From assembly GCF_030268045.1 (NCBI RefSeq), contig NZ_BSDC01000002.1:372001-436000 (forward strand): a DNA stretch of 64,000 nucleotides, read 5' to 3'. A model generated the notes under the pieces. That model worked only from the letters and a program-made list of their open reading frames with translations, was not told the DNA's origin and made no database searches. Numbering within the stretch: position 1 is the stretch's first letter; every line of letters begins with the position of its first letter. Shown here piece after piece: positions 56,532 through 64,000 of the stretch. A program made the position numbers and the translations under genes. Origin of the DNA: Geothrix edaphica (GTDB lineage Bacteria; Acidobacteriota; Holophagae; Holophagales; Holophagaceae).

Positions 56532-59119
56532 CCGTTCAATGCGTTGAGCAGTTCCTGGAGCTTGTAGTCGCGGAGCAGGTGCCGCAGCCCATCGGCCATG
56601 GGGTGGTGCCCCAGCCGGTCGACCACCGCCAGGGCGGCCTCGGTGTCGCCGATGAGGACCGCATCCTTCAGATCGGCGCGCCAGGACTCGGGCTGAAGCT
56701 TCAGTCCGGTCAGGTCCACCGAGACCGGGGCCGGGGCGGCCTGCCGGGTCAGGAAGCGGAGGCCGAGCAGGCGGCCCGCCACCTCGAAGAGCTGGGCCTC
56801 CCGGAAGGGCTTGCCCAGGAAGTCGTCGAAGCCCGCCTTGCGGAGGGTCTCGCGGTCCAGGTCGATGACGCTCGCGGAGATCGCCACGACGGGGGTGTGG
56901 GTGAGGTTCTGCTCCCGTTCCCTCCCCCGGAGGATCTGGAGAGCCTCGAAGCCGCTCATGCGGGGCATGCGGAGGTCCATCCAGATCAGGCTCGGGTGGT
57001 GGCGCTCCCAGAGCTCCAGGGCCTCGATGCCATCGGCGGCGGTGATGGCCTGGAGGCCCACGGAGGCCAGCAGCTGGGCCAGCAGGTCCCGGTTCTCCGG
57101 CCGGTCGTCCACCACCAGCATCGCCGCGGGGTGCTGTCCCGGCTCCAGGCGGATCACCTGACCGCCGCCCTCCAGCTCCAGGGGCGCCTCCCCTTCGGGC
57201 AGGGGCAGGCTGAAGCTGAACCGGCTGCCCTCGCCGAGCCGGCTGTCCAGCGCCAGCTCCCCGCCCATGAGGTGGACCAGCGAGCGGCTGATGTGGAGCC
57301 CCAGCCCCGTGCCCTCCGCCGCGAGCGGCTGGTTGGCGGCCTGGAAGAAGGCCTGGAACAGCTGGCGCTGGTCCTCCTCGGAGATCCCCGGGCCCGTGTC
57401 CTCCACGGCGAAGGTCGCCCGCCCCGCGGCATAGCCGGCGCGGAGGACCACGGAACCCTTCTGGGTGAACTTCACGGCGTTGCCCAGCAGGTTCACCAGG
57501 ATCTGCTTGAGCTTGGCGGCATCGCCATCGAGGTACGCGGGGAGCGCCGGATCCGCCTCCAGCCTCAGCTCCAGCCCCTTGGCCTCGGCCCGGATCCGCT
57601 GCATGTCCAGCGCCCCGTCCAGCAAGGCGGCGGTGCGGAAGGGACCGATGCGCAGGTCGAGCCCCCCCGATTCGATCTTGCTGAGGAACAGCACGTCGTT
57701 GATCAGCGACAGCAGGTGCTCGCCAGCGGCCAGGACGCGGCCGAGCTGGTCGCGGTCCTCCGCGCTCCGCCCGGGCCGGCGCGCCATGAGCTGGGCGTAG
57801 CCGAGGATGGCGTTCAGGGGCGTCCGCAGCTCGTGGCTCATGTTGGACAGGAAGGCGCTCTTCGCCCGGTTGGCCAGCTGGGCCCGCGCCTCGCTGGCCC
57901 GCAGATCGGCCTCCAGGGCCTTCCGCTCCGAAAGGTCCGAGGCGACGCTCAGGTACCCGATCCGCTCCCCGTCCGCGCCCGTGATCCGGGAGAGGGCCAC
58001 CAGCATGGGGATGGACCGCCCGTCTCGGGCCCGGAAGGTCCACTCCCGCTGATCGGGGCCGGCCTCCGTGAGCAGGCGGATCAGGTCGATCTCGGAGGCC
58101 ACCGGCCGTCCCACGCGCTGGGCCAGCTCCCGGGCCCGGGCCTCCACCTCCTCCGGATCGAGCCAGACCGTCGAGGACCGGCCGAGCACCTCCTCGGCCG
58201 GATAGCCCAGCAGGTCCTCGGCGTAGGGATTGAACCGGCGCACCACGCCCCCGTTGTCCCGGACGATGATGGCCACCCGGGCATTCTCCAGCACGGCGCG
58301 CTCGCTGGCCTCCTGCTCGCCAAGGGCATGGATGGTCTCCCTCAGCCGGGCGATCATGCGGTTCAGGTCGCGCCCCATGTCCGCGAGCTCGTCCTGCCCC
58401 TTGATCCGCACCCGGACCTCCAGGTCCCCCCCCGCGGCGCGGCGCACCTGCTCCACCATCCCCCGGATGCTTCCCGAGAGGTCGCGGGCGATGAGGTAGC
58501 CCAGGGCCAGGGCCGTGGCCAGGCCCGCCAGGATCAGGACGTAGGACAGGGCCCTGGTCCGGCGGGAGCGCGCCGCCATCTCCTCCATGCTCTGCTGCGC
58601 GGCGTCCTCCTGGGCCTGCACCAGGCCGGCGAGGAGGTTCGTGAGCGGCAGGATCTCCGGCAGCAGGTCGTCGTCCACGAAGCGCCCGAGATCCGGCAGC
58701 CGCCCTTCTTCCAGAAGCTGCTCGAGGCGGTCGAGGTCCTTCGCCACGTAGGTCGTGAGGGCATCCACCCGGGCCAGCACTTCCCCATCCGAAGCCGGCG
58801 CGGAGGCCTTGAAGGCGGCCCACTGGCGGCCCGCTTCCCGGCGGGCGGACCGGACCCTGGCGAGGCCCTCGGCGGCATCGAGGGTGCCGCCCCGCACCTG
58901 GCGGGCGGCGAAGAGGATGCGGATCCCATAGGCGTCCGACATGACCTTCAGCTGCCGGACCGGCACCATGCGGTTCTCGAAGATCCGGATGGCCTGGCGC
59001 TCCTCCTGGTGGAGCAGGCCGAGCTGGACCAGGGCCAGCCCCGCCAGGATCGCGGCCACGGCGCTGTATCCCAGCCAGAGCTTGGCGGCGATGCGGAACC
59101 GGCTGAGGAAGGCGGGCAT
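56528..59119 (-). CDS. Membrane hybrid sensor histidine kinase
   Basis: 863 residues. Membrane helix at about 10-32, a four-helix-bundle sensor (about 35-190), second helix at about 193-212, HAMP, PAS (about 275-395), HisKA with His in SNMSHELRTPLNAILGY, ATPase (NLLGNAVKFTQKGS; EGTGLGLHISRSL), receiver (phospho-Asp in LIWMDLRMPRMSGF) and a C-terminal helical region of about 90 residues that could be an Hpt-like or linker domain (DLKDAVLIGDTEAALAVVDRLGHH). The start at 59119 has GGGATG upstream. Divergent from modA. The bundle sensor is similar to chemoreceptor-type ligand domains; the ligand is unknown. Confidence 0.92.
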   Translation of the reverse strand: MPAFLSRFRIAAKLWLGYSAVAAILAGLALVQLGLLHQEERQAIRIFENRMVPVRQLKVMSDAYGIRILFAARQVRGGTLDAAEGLARVRSARREAGRQWAAFKASAPASDGEVLARVDALTTYVAKDLDRLEQLLEEGRLPDLGRFVDDDLLPEILPLTNLLAGLVQAQEDAAQQSMEEMAARSRRTRALSYVLILAGLATALALGYLIARDLSGSIRGMVEQVRRAAGGDLEVRVRIKGQDELADMGRDLNRMIARLRETIHALGEQEASERAVLENARVAIIVRDNGGVVRRFNPYAEDLLGYPAEEVLGRSSTVWLDPEEVEARARELAQRVGRPVASEIDLIRLLTEAGPDQREWTFRARDGRSIPMLVALSRITGADGERIGYLSVASDLSERKALEADLRASEARAQLANRAKSAFLSNMSHELRTPLNAILGYAQLMARRPGRSAEDRDQLGRVLAAGEHLLSLINDVLFLSKIESGGLDLRIGPFRTAALLDGALDMQRIRAEAKGLELRLEADPALPAYLDGDAAKLKQILVNLLGNAVKFTQKGSVVLRAGYAAGRATFAVEDTGPGISEEDQRQLFQAFFQAANQPLAAEGTGLGLHISRSLVHLMGGELALDSRLGEGSRFSFSLPLPEGEAPLELEGGGQVIRLEPGQHPAAMLVVDDRPENRDLLAQLLASVGLQAITAADGIEALELWERHHPSLIWMDLRMPRMSGFEALQILRGREREQNLTHTPVVAISASVIDLDRETLRKAGFDDFLGKPFREAQLFEVAGRLLGLRFLTRQAAPAPVSVDLTGLKLQPESWRADLKDAVLIGDTEAALAVVDRLGHHPMADGLRHLLRDYKLQELLNALNG

Positions 59120-59299
59120 GCGACATCCCTTCGGGACCTGGGAACCGGAACCTCGGAGGATGGGTACTCCGGCGGTCCCGTCAGTGGTGTGGCAGCATTC
59201 CCGTGGAATGATGACGGGCCGGCCCACCCGCCGCAATCCATCAAGGCTTAGAATCGGGCAGGCGCTCTGCCGCCCGCCCCATCCCCGCCCGGAGCCGCC

Positions 59300-60094
59300 A
59301 TGCCCGATCTCCGCCAGCCCCTGCGCGCCCTCCTGGTGACCTTCGGGTTCCTGGGACTCGCGGGAATCGGACGGTCGGCGCCCCCGCCCACCCTCGCCAT
59401 CGCCGCCGCCGCCGATCTGCAGGCGGCCCTCGGCGAGATGAAGGCGGCCTTCGCGAAGGCCCACCCTGGAACAGAGGTGGCCATCACCTACGGTTCCTCG
59501 GGGAACTTCTACACCCAGCTCATGAGCCGGGCCCCCTTCGACCTCTTCCTCTCCGCCGACCTCGACTACCCGAAGAAACTGGTGGCGGCGGGACTGGCGG
59601 ACGGCAGCACGCTCTTCCACTACAGCCGGGGCCGCCTGGTGCTGTGGGTGCCGAAGGGCTCGCCCATCCCCCTGGAGCAGCTGGGCATGCAGGCGCTCCT
59701 CCACCCCGCCGCCCGGAAGGTGGCCATCGCCAATCCGCGCCACGCGCCCTACGGCCGGGCCGCCGAGGCGGCGCTCGCAAAGCTCGGCCTGCTGGAGGCC
59801 GTGCGGCCGCGGCTGGTCTTCGGGGAGAACATCGCCCAGACCGCCCAGTTCGTCCAGACCGGCGCCGCCGACATCGGCCTCCTCGCCCTCTCCCTGGCCA
59901 AGGCCCCGAACCTGGCCGCCGCGGGCCGCGCCTTCGAGGTGCCCTTGGCGGCCTACCCGGCCCTGGACCAGGGGGGCGTCCTCCTGAACCACGCCCGGAA
60001 CCGGGCCGCCGCCCTGGCCTTCCGGGACTTCCTGCGCTCGCCGGAAGGGGCGGCCATCCTCCGCCGCTACGGCTTCACCACGGAAGATCGCTGA
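59300..60094 (+). CDS. modA: Molybdate ABC transporter substrate-binding protein
   Basis: 264 residues with a signal peptide (RALLVTFGFLGLAGIGRSA). The mature part begins TLAIAAAADLQAALGEM, the typical ModA fold start, and continues YGSSGNFYTQLMSRAPFDLFLSADLDYPKKL, the oxyanion-binding loops. First of a coupled modABC operon (TGATG overlap with modB). Binds molybdate or tungstate in the periplasm. Confidence 0.95.
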   Translation: MPDLRQPLRALLVTFGFLGLAGIGRSAPPPTLAIAAAADLQAALGEMKAAFAKAHPGTEVAITYGSSGNFYTQLMSRAPFDLFLSADLDYPKKLVAAGLADGSTLFHYSRGRLVLWVPKGSPIPLEQLGMQALLHPAARKVAIANPRHAPYGRAAEAALAKLGLLEAVRPRLVFGENIAQTAQFVQTGAADIGLLALSLAKAPNLAAAGRAFEVPLAAYPALDQGGVLLNHARNRAAALAFRDFLRSPEGAAILRRYGFTTEDR

Positions 60095-60768
60095 TGGACT
60101 GGCAGGCCATCCGCCTGAGCCTCTGGCTCGCCTCGCTCACCACGGCGACCCTGCTGATCCTGGGCCTGCCCCTGGCCTACTGGCTGGCCTTCTCCCGGCG
60201 GCGCTGGAAGTTCCTGGTGGAGGCGGTGGTGGCCATGCCCCTGGTGCTGCCGCCCACGGTGCTGGGCTTCTACCTCCTGCTGGCCATGGGCCCCCGCAGC
60301 CCGCTGGGCCGGGCCTGGGAGGGCCTCTTCGGCAGCACGCTGCCCTTCTCCTTCGAGGGCCTGCTCATCGCCTCCGTGCTCTACAGCCTGCCCTTCATGA
60401 TCCAGCCCCTGGCCGCGGCCTTCGCCTCCGTGGATCGCGGCCTCATCGAGGCCTCCTGGTGCCTGGGCGAATCGCGGCCCCGCACCTTCCTCCGCGTGAT
60501 CGCGCCCCTCTCCTGGGCCGGCATCCTCACGGGGCTGGTGCTGAGCTTCGCCCACACCCTGGGCGAGTTCGGCGTGGTGCTCATGGTGGGCGGCAACCTG
60601 CCGGGCCGCACCCGCACCGTGAGCATCGCCATCTACGACCAGGTGCAGGCCATGGACTACGCCCCGGCGGCCCGCACGGCCGCGCTGCTGCTGGGCGTGT
60701 CGTTCCTCGTGCTGGCCTTCACCTACGCGCTGCGGCGCCGCCAGAGGAAGCCGTGGACGCTCATCTGA
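60094..60768 (+). CDS. modB: Molybdate ABC transporter permease
   Basis: 224-residue inner-membrane permease with about five helices. The cytoplasmic EAA loop is IEASWCLGESRPRTFLRVIAPLSWAGILTG, and LSFAHTLGEFGVVLMVGGNLPGRTRT is typical for ModB. Starts within the modA stop. Confidence 0.95.
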   Translation: MDWQAIRLSLWLASLTTATLLILGLPLAYWLAFSRRRWKFLVEAVVAMPLVLPPTVLGFYLLLAMGPRSPLGRAWEGLFGSTLPFSFEGLLIASVLYSLPFMIQPLAAAFASVDRGLIEASWCLGESRPRTFLRVIAPLSWAGILTGLVLSFAHTLGEFGVVLMVGGNLPGRTRTVSIAIYDQVQAMDYAPAARTAALLLGVSFLVLAFTYALRRRQRKPWTLI

Positions 60769-61868
60769 TCAGCGATGATCCCTACTTGCAGGCAGACGCC
60801 GAACGCCGCTTCCCGCGGGGCGCCACCATCGAGGCCCGCTTCGAGATCCCGCGGCCGGGCTTCTCCGTGACCGTGCTCTTCGGCCCCTCGGGATCGGGCA
60901 AGACCACGGCCCTGCGGCTGCTGGCGGGGCTGGAACCGGCGGATCGCGGCGTCATCCGTGTGGGCGGCGCAGCTTGGTCGGACGTGGAACGGCACATTCA
61001 TCTTCCCCCCCAGGCCCGCGACCTGGGCTTCCTGCCCCAGGCCTACAGCCTCTTCCCTCACCTCAGCGTGGGCGCGAACCTGGGCTACGGCCTGGCTTCG
61101 CTAAGCCCACGGGAACGGGCCGCCCGGGTGGACGAGCTGCTCGCCCTCCTCGACCTGGAGGGCCTCGGAGACCGCCATCCCGGGGAGCTGTCCGGGGGGC
61201 AGCAGCAGCGCGTGGCCCTGGGTCGGGCGCTGGCGCGGAAGCCCCGGCTGCTGCTGCTGGACGAGCCCCTGTCCGCCCTGGACCGGCCGTCGCAGCTGCG
61301 CCTCCGCAAGGAGTTGCGCGAGCTGCTCCGCACCCTGGACATCCCCACGGTGCTCGTCACCCACGACCGGGCCGAGGCCCTCCAGCTGGGGGACCGGCTG
61401 GTGGTGATGGACCAGGGGCGGGTCTGTCAGAGCGGCGACATCCAGCAGGTCTTCGACCGCCCCACGGACCCGGCCGTGGCGCGGATTCTGGGCGTGGAGA
61501 CGGTGGTGCGGGGCCGGATCGAATCCATCGCCGACGGCATGGCCACGGTCGCGGTGGGGTCCGCCCAGATCCTGGCCGCCGATCCCGGCAGCCTCGGCTG
61601 GGAGGTCTTCGTGTGCATCCGGGGCGAAGATGTGGCCGTGGAGCGCGGCGGCGGCCCCGGCTCCGGCTCCACCGCCCGCAACCGCCTGCCGGCCCGCATC
61701 ACCGCCCTGCAACCGGAAGGCTCTCTCATCCGGATCGCCCTCGACGCGGGCTTCCCCCTGGAGAGCCTCGTCACGCGGCAGGCCTGCCATGACCTGGCCC
61801 TGGTGGAAGGCGATCCGGTCTGCGCCATCCTCAAGGCCGCCGCGGTGCACCTCATTCCCCACGACTGA
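60753..61868 (+). CDS. modC: Molybdate ABC transporter ATP-binding protein
   Basis: 371 residues. Starts with GTG at 60753, preceded by AGAGGAAG. Walker A FGPSGSGKTTAL, signature LSGGQQQRVALGRAL, Walker B LLLLDEPLSALD, switch His in VTHDRAEAL. A C-terminal TOBE/MOP-like domain (about 285-365) binds oxyanion for feedback. It overlaps modB by 16 bases. Together with modA and modB it feeds Mo-cofactor synthesis. Confidence 0.95.
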   Translation: MDAHLISDDPYLQADAERRFPRGATIEARFEIPRPGFSVTVLFGPSGSGKTTALRLLAGLEPADRGVIRVGGAAWSDVERHIHLPPQARDLGFLPQAYSLFPHLSVGANLGYGLASLSPRERAARVDELLALLDLEGLGDRHPGELSGGQQQRVALGRALARKPRLLLLDEPLSALDRPSQLRLRKELRELLRTLDIPTVLVTHDRAEALQLGDRLVVMDQGRVCQSGDIQQVFDRPTDPAVARILGVETVVRGRIESIADGMATVAVGSAQILAADPGSLGWEVFVCIRGEDVAVERGGGPGSGSTARNRLPARITALQPEGSLIRIALDAGFPLESLVTRQACHDLALVEGDPVCAILKAAAVHLIPHD

Positions 61869-61880
61869 TCTACGCCAAGG

Positions 61881-61907
61881 CTGACCGACACGAAGGTCAG
61901 TTATGCT
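61881..61907 (+). promoter_or_regulatory. Dyad and -10-like box upstream of the GT2 gene
   Basis: CTGACC-N8-GGTCAG (61881-61886 and 61895-61900) is followed by TATGCT (61902-61907), 24 bases before the GT2 start. CTGACC may serve as a poor -35 (15-base spacer), or the dyad may be a terminator of modC without a T run. Confidence 0.35.
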
Positions 61908-61931
61908 CACTTGATCCCTGGAGAGGTCTAC

Positions 61932-62885
61932 ATGAGCGACTCCGGCCCTGCCCTGCCCCGCGTGGCGGTACTCATCCCCTGCTACAACGAGTCAGTCGCC
62001 ATCGGCCGGGTGGTGGCCGATTTCAGGAAGGCCCTTCCGGAGTCATGCGTCTACGTCTATGACAACAACTCCACCGACGGCACCGCGGAAGCCGCCCGTG
62101 CCGCCGGGGCCCTCCTGGGCCGCGAGACCGCCCAGGGCAAGGGCCACGTGGTGCGCCGCATGTTCGCGGACGTGGATGCCGATGTCTACGTGTTGGTGGA
62201 CGGCGACGCGACCTACGAGGCCGCCAGCGCCCCCGGCATGGTGGCGCGCCTGCTGGAGGGGCAGCTGGACATGGTGGTGGGCTGCCGGGCGGAGACAGGC
62301 CAGGATGTCTTCCGGCGAGGTCACCGGTTCGGGAACGCGCTGCTCAGCCTCTCCGTGGGCTTCCTCTTCCGTCAGCGAGTCACGGATATGCTATCGGGCT
62401 ACCGCGTCTTCTCGCGCCGCTTCGTGAAGTCCTTCCCTGTGCTCTCGGCGGGGTTCGAGATCGAGACGGAGCTGACGGTCCACGCCCTGGAGCTGGCCAT
62501 GCCCGTGGCGGAAGAGGGCACGCCCTACCGGGCGCGGCCTGCGGGCTCCGCGAGCAAACTGCGGACCTACGCGGACGGCTTCAAGATCCTCCGCCTCATC
62601 CTGTCCCTCTACCGGAATGAGGAGCCCATGGCCTTCTTCTCGGCACTCTCGAGCCTGCTCGTCGCGCTCTCCCTGGTCCTGGCCGTGCCCCTCTTCCGCA
62701 CCTACCTCGCCACGGGCCTGGTGCCCCGCTTTCCCACAGCCATCCTCTGCACGGGGTTCATGGTCATCGCAGCGCTCGGCTACACCTGCGGGCTCATCCT
62801 CGACACCGTCACCCGCGGGCGCAAGGAGGTGAAGAAGCTCGCCTACCTGGCCGTGCCACCCTGGCCCGCTGGGGGGAACCGATGA
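61932..62885 (+). CDS. GT2-family glycosyltransferase with membrane tail
   Basis: 317 residues. GT-A fold: VAVLIPCYNESVAIGRVV, VYVYDNNSTDGTAEAAR and DVYVLVDGDATYEA (DxD-like), similar to dolichyl-phosphate mannose synthases. The C-terminus has two membrane helices (about 240-262 and 275-298). Likely transfers a sugar to a polyprenyl phosphate carrier. GGAGAGG precedes ATG 61932. It overlaps the following membrane protein by ATGA, so the two could form donor synthase and GT-C transferase (inference). Confidence 0.88.
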   Translation: MSDSGPALPRVAVLIPCYNESVAIGRVVADFRKALPESCVYVYDNNSTDGTAEAARAAGALLGRETAQGKGHVVRRMFADVDADVYVLVDGDATYEAASAPGMVARLLEGQLDMVVGCRAETGQDVFRRGHRFGNALLSLSVGFLFRQRVTDMLSGYRVFSRRFVKSFPVLSAGFEIETELTVHALELAMPVAEEGTPYRARPAGSASKLRTYADGFKILRLILSLYRNEEPMAFFSALSSLLVALSLVLAVPLFRTYLATGLVPRFPTAILCTGFMVIAALGYTCGLILDTVTRGRKEVKKLAYLAVPPWPAGGNR

Positions 62886-64000
62886 CCCCCAGGCTTCGGC
62901 GCTGGGGGCCGCTGGCTCTGCTCCTGCTCTACGTGGGCCTCTACTACGGCCTCACGGCCTGGCAGCAGGCCGGGCTATTCGAGCGGGACGGATACTTTCA
63001 CGCCCGCTTCGCGTGGATGTTGCCGGAGCGCGGCCTGTCCCGGGCCTTCCCCTGGACGCAGCTGAGCACCTGGCGCGGGCAGTTCTGCGACAAGGAGTTC
63101 CTCTTCCACCTGGCGATGGCACCCTTCGCCCGCCTCGGATCCGACCCAATCCTCGGGGCGCGGATCTTCGGCGCGCTGCTGGCCGGAGCCGTGATGGGGG
63201 CCTTCTACCTCATGCTGCGGGCCCAGCGGGTGCGCCACCCTCTGGCCTGCGCCTTCCTGCCCCTGGCCATGGGTGGACTCTTCCTCGCGCGGCTGGGCAT
63301 GCTCCGGTCCCACGTGCTGAGCATGCTGCTGCTCACCCTCGGGCTCCACCTCATGCTGGAGAAGCGCTACCGGGCCGTGTTCGTCCTGGGCTTCGTCTAC
63401 GCCTGGAGCTACACGGTACCCTTCGTGCTGTTCATGACGGCCGTGCCGATCGCCCTGGGGCGCTGGCTCGGACGAGAGGCCTTCGACTGGCGGCTGCTGC
63501 TGGCCGCCGGCGGGGGATCGGCCGCGGGTCTCGTCCTCCATCCCTACACGCCCCTCACGCTGGCGACCTTCCTCACCTATGTGCAGGTCTTCCGCCTGGG
63601 CCTCCAGGGTGCCGGGACTTCCGGCTTCGAGCTGGGCAACGAGCTGTATCCCTACCCGTGGGCGGTCCTCCTGGACATCTACCCGCTGCTGATCCTCCTC
63701 GCGGCACTGCTTCTCGTCGTGCTGGTCCTGGCGCGGAGGCGGCTGACGCCGGCCACGCTGGGCCTCGGCCTCGCCGCCCTCGCCTGGTTCGGCATGACGG
63801 CCCGGACGCCGCGCTTCGCGGAGTACTCGGTCCTGCTCGTGGCCGCCGCCTGCGCCCTCGTCTTACGGGATCTCCTGCCCCTCCTGGAAGTCCGGAGGTG
63901 GTGGGCCTCCCGCCGCTGGCTGCGCCTGGGCACGGGCGCCCTGGCGCTGGCCCTGCTGGCGGGCTTCCACGCCCGGGCCGTGTCCTTCGACCGCGTCTAT
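62882..64000 (+). CDS. Polytopic membrane protein, possible GT-C glycosyltransferase (partial)
   Basis: Starts at ATG 62882 and runs open to the window end (373 codons seen). The N-terminus has a membrane helix (PLALLLLYVGLYYGLTAW), then FERDGYFHARFAWMLPERG, resembling the acidic, His-containing first loop of GT-C transferases such as STT3/PMT, and at least eight further hydrophobic helices. No sequence family is certain. Coupled to the GT2 gene, so a polyprenyl-linked sugar transferase is the best guess. The C-terminus is outside the window. Confidence 0.6.
   Translation, partial: MTPRLRRWGPLALLLLYVGLYYGLTAWQQAGLFERDGYFHARFAWMLPERGLSRAFPWTQLSTWRGQFCDKEFLFHLAMAPFARLGSDPILGARIFGALLAGAVMGAFYLMLRAQRVRHPLACAFLPLAMGGLFLARLGMLRSHVLSMLLLTLGLHLMLEKRYRAVFVLGFVYAWSYTVPFVLFMTAVPIALGRWLGREAFDWRLLLAAGGGSAAGLVLHPYTPLTLATFLTYVQVFRLGLQGAGTSGFELGNELYPYPWAVLLDIYPLLILLAALLLVVLVLARRRLTPATLGLGLAALAWFGMTARTPRFAEYSVLLVAAACALVLRDLLPLLEVRRWWASRRWLRLGTGALALALLAGFHARAVSFDRVY

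Overview
The window is a GC-rich bacterial chromosome segment. Genes are dense, third codon positions are nearly all G or C, and genes are often coupled by ATGA or TGATG overlaps. The gene mix (M2 and S9 peptidases, mitochondrial-type aconitase, a PEP-synthase-like protein, BlaI/BlaR1, type II GAPDH, GT4-GH130 pair, double-membrane markers) suggests a Gram-negative heterotroph. From memory of these families, Acidobacteriota of the Holophaga/Geothrix group is my best guess; no 16S gene is present to confirm it.

Layout. 1-17 kb: leuS (with an unusual palindromic in-frame insertion), an M20 hydrolase with a TRIC-type membrane protein, aconitase, a GT4-GH130 glycan pair, a BlaI/BlaR1-type regulator pair with two visible operators, a DinG-like helicase, rlmH and a lipoprotein. 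17-20.3 kb: a 31-codon remnant resembling a glutamate dehydrogenase N-terminus, an archaeal-type GAPDH, a YcxB-like protein, 3-methyladenine DNA glycosylase, a tautomerase and a complete tmRNA gene (ssrA, tag ANDNFELALAA) with a perfect terminator. 20.3-28.7 kb: an accessory-looking block just 3' of ssrA. It starts with about 700 bp of non-coding DNA rich in inverted and direct repeats, followed by a small acidic protein, a YbhP-like EEP phosphatase/nuclease, a divergent FtsH-like membrane protease with a 49-aa DUF5670 protein, and an AraC-controlled set of three oxidoreductases.

28.7-41.4 kb: a C4-dicarboxylate transporter with its DcuS/DcuR-like two-component system, a divergent Fe-S protein and molybdopterin oxidoreductase, NADP-type glutamate dehydrogenase, and a ~1000-aa protein combining two receiver-like domains with a PEP-synthase ATP-grasp region. 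41.4-55.3 kb: guanylate kinase (TTG start), C-terminal processing protease, acyl-CoA dehydrogenase, S9 peptidase, folK-queF, a divergent B12-binding radical SAM / carbamoyltransferase pair, and a tightly coupled run of M2 peptidase, hslO, a DUF374 acyltransferase and queC. 55.4-64 kb: two overlapping histidine kinase genes, modABC for molybdate uptake, and a GT2 glycosyltransferase followed by a polytopic membrane protein cut off by the window edge.

Common themes are peptide and dicarboxylate use (M20, M2, S9, DctA, Gdh, aconitase), molybdenum supply and use (modABC and the Mo-enzyme), queuosine synthesis (queC and queF but not queD or queE here) and envelope or stress proteolysis. No CRISPR array, tRNA gene, rRNA gene, transposase or integrase was seen.
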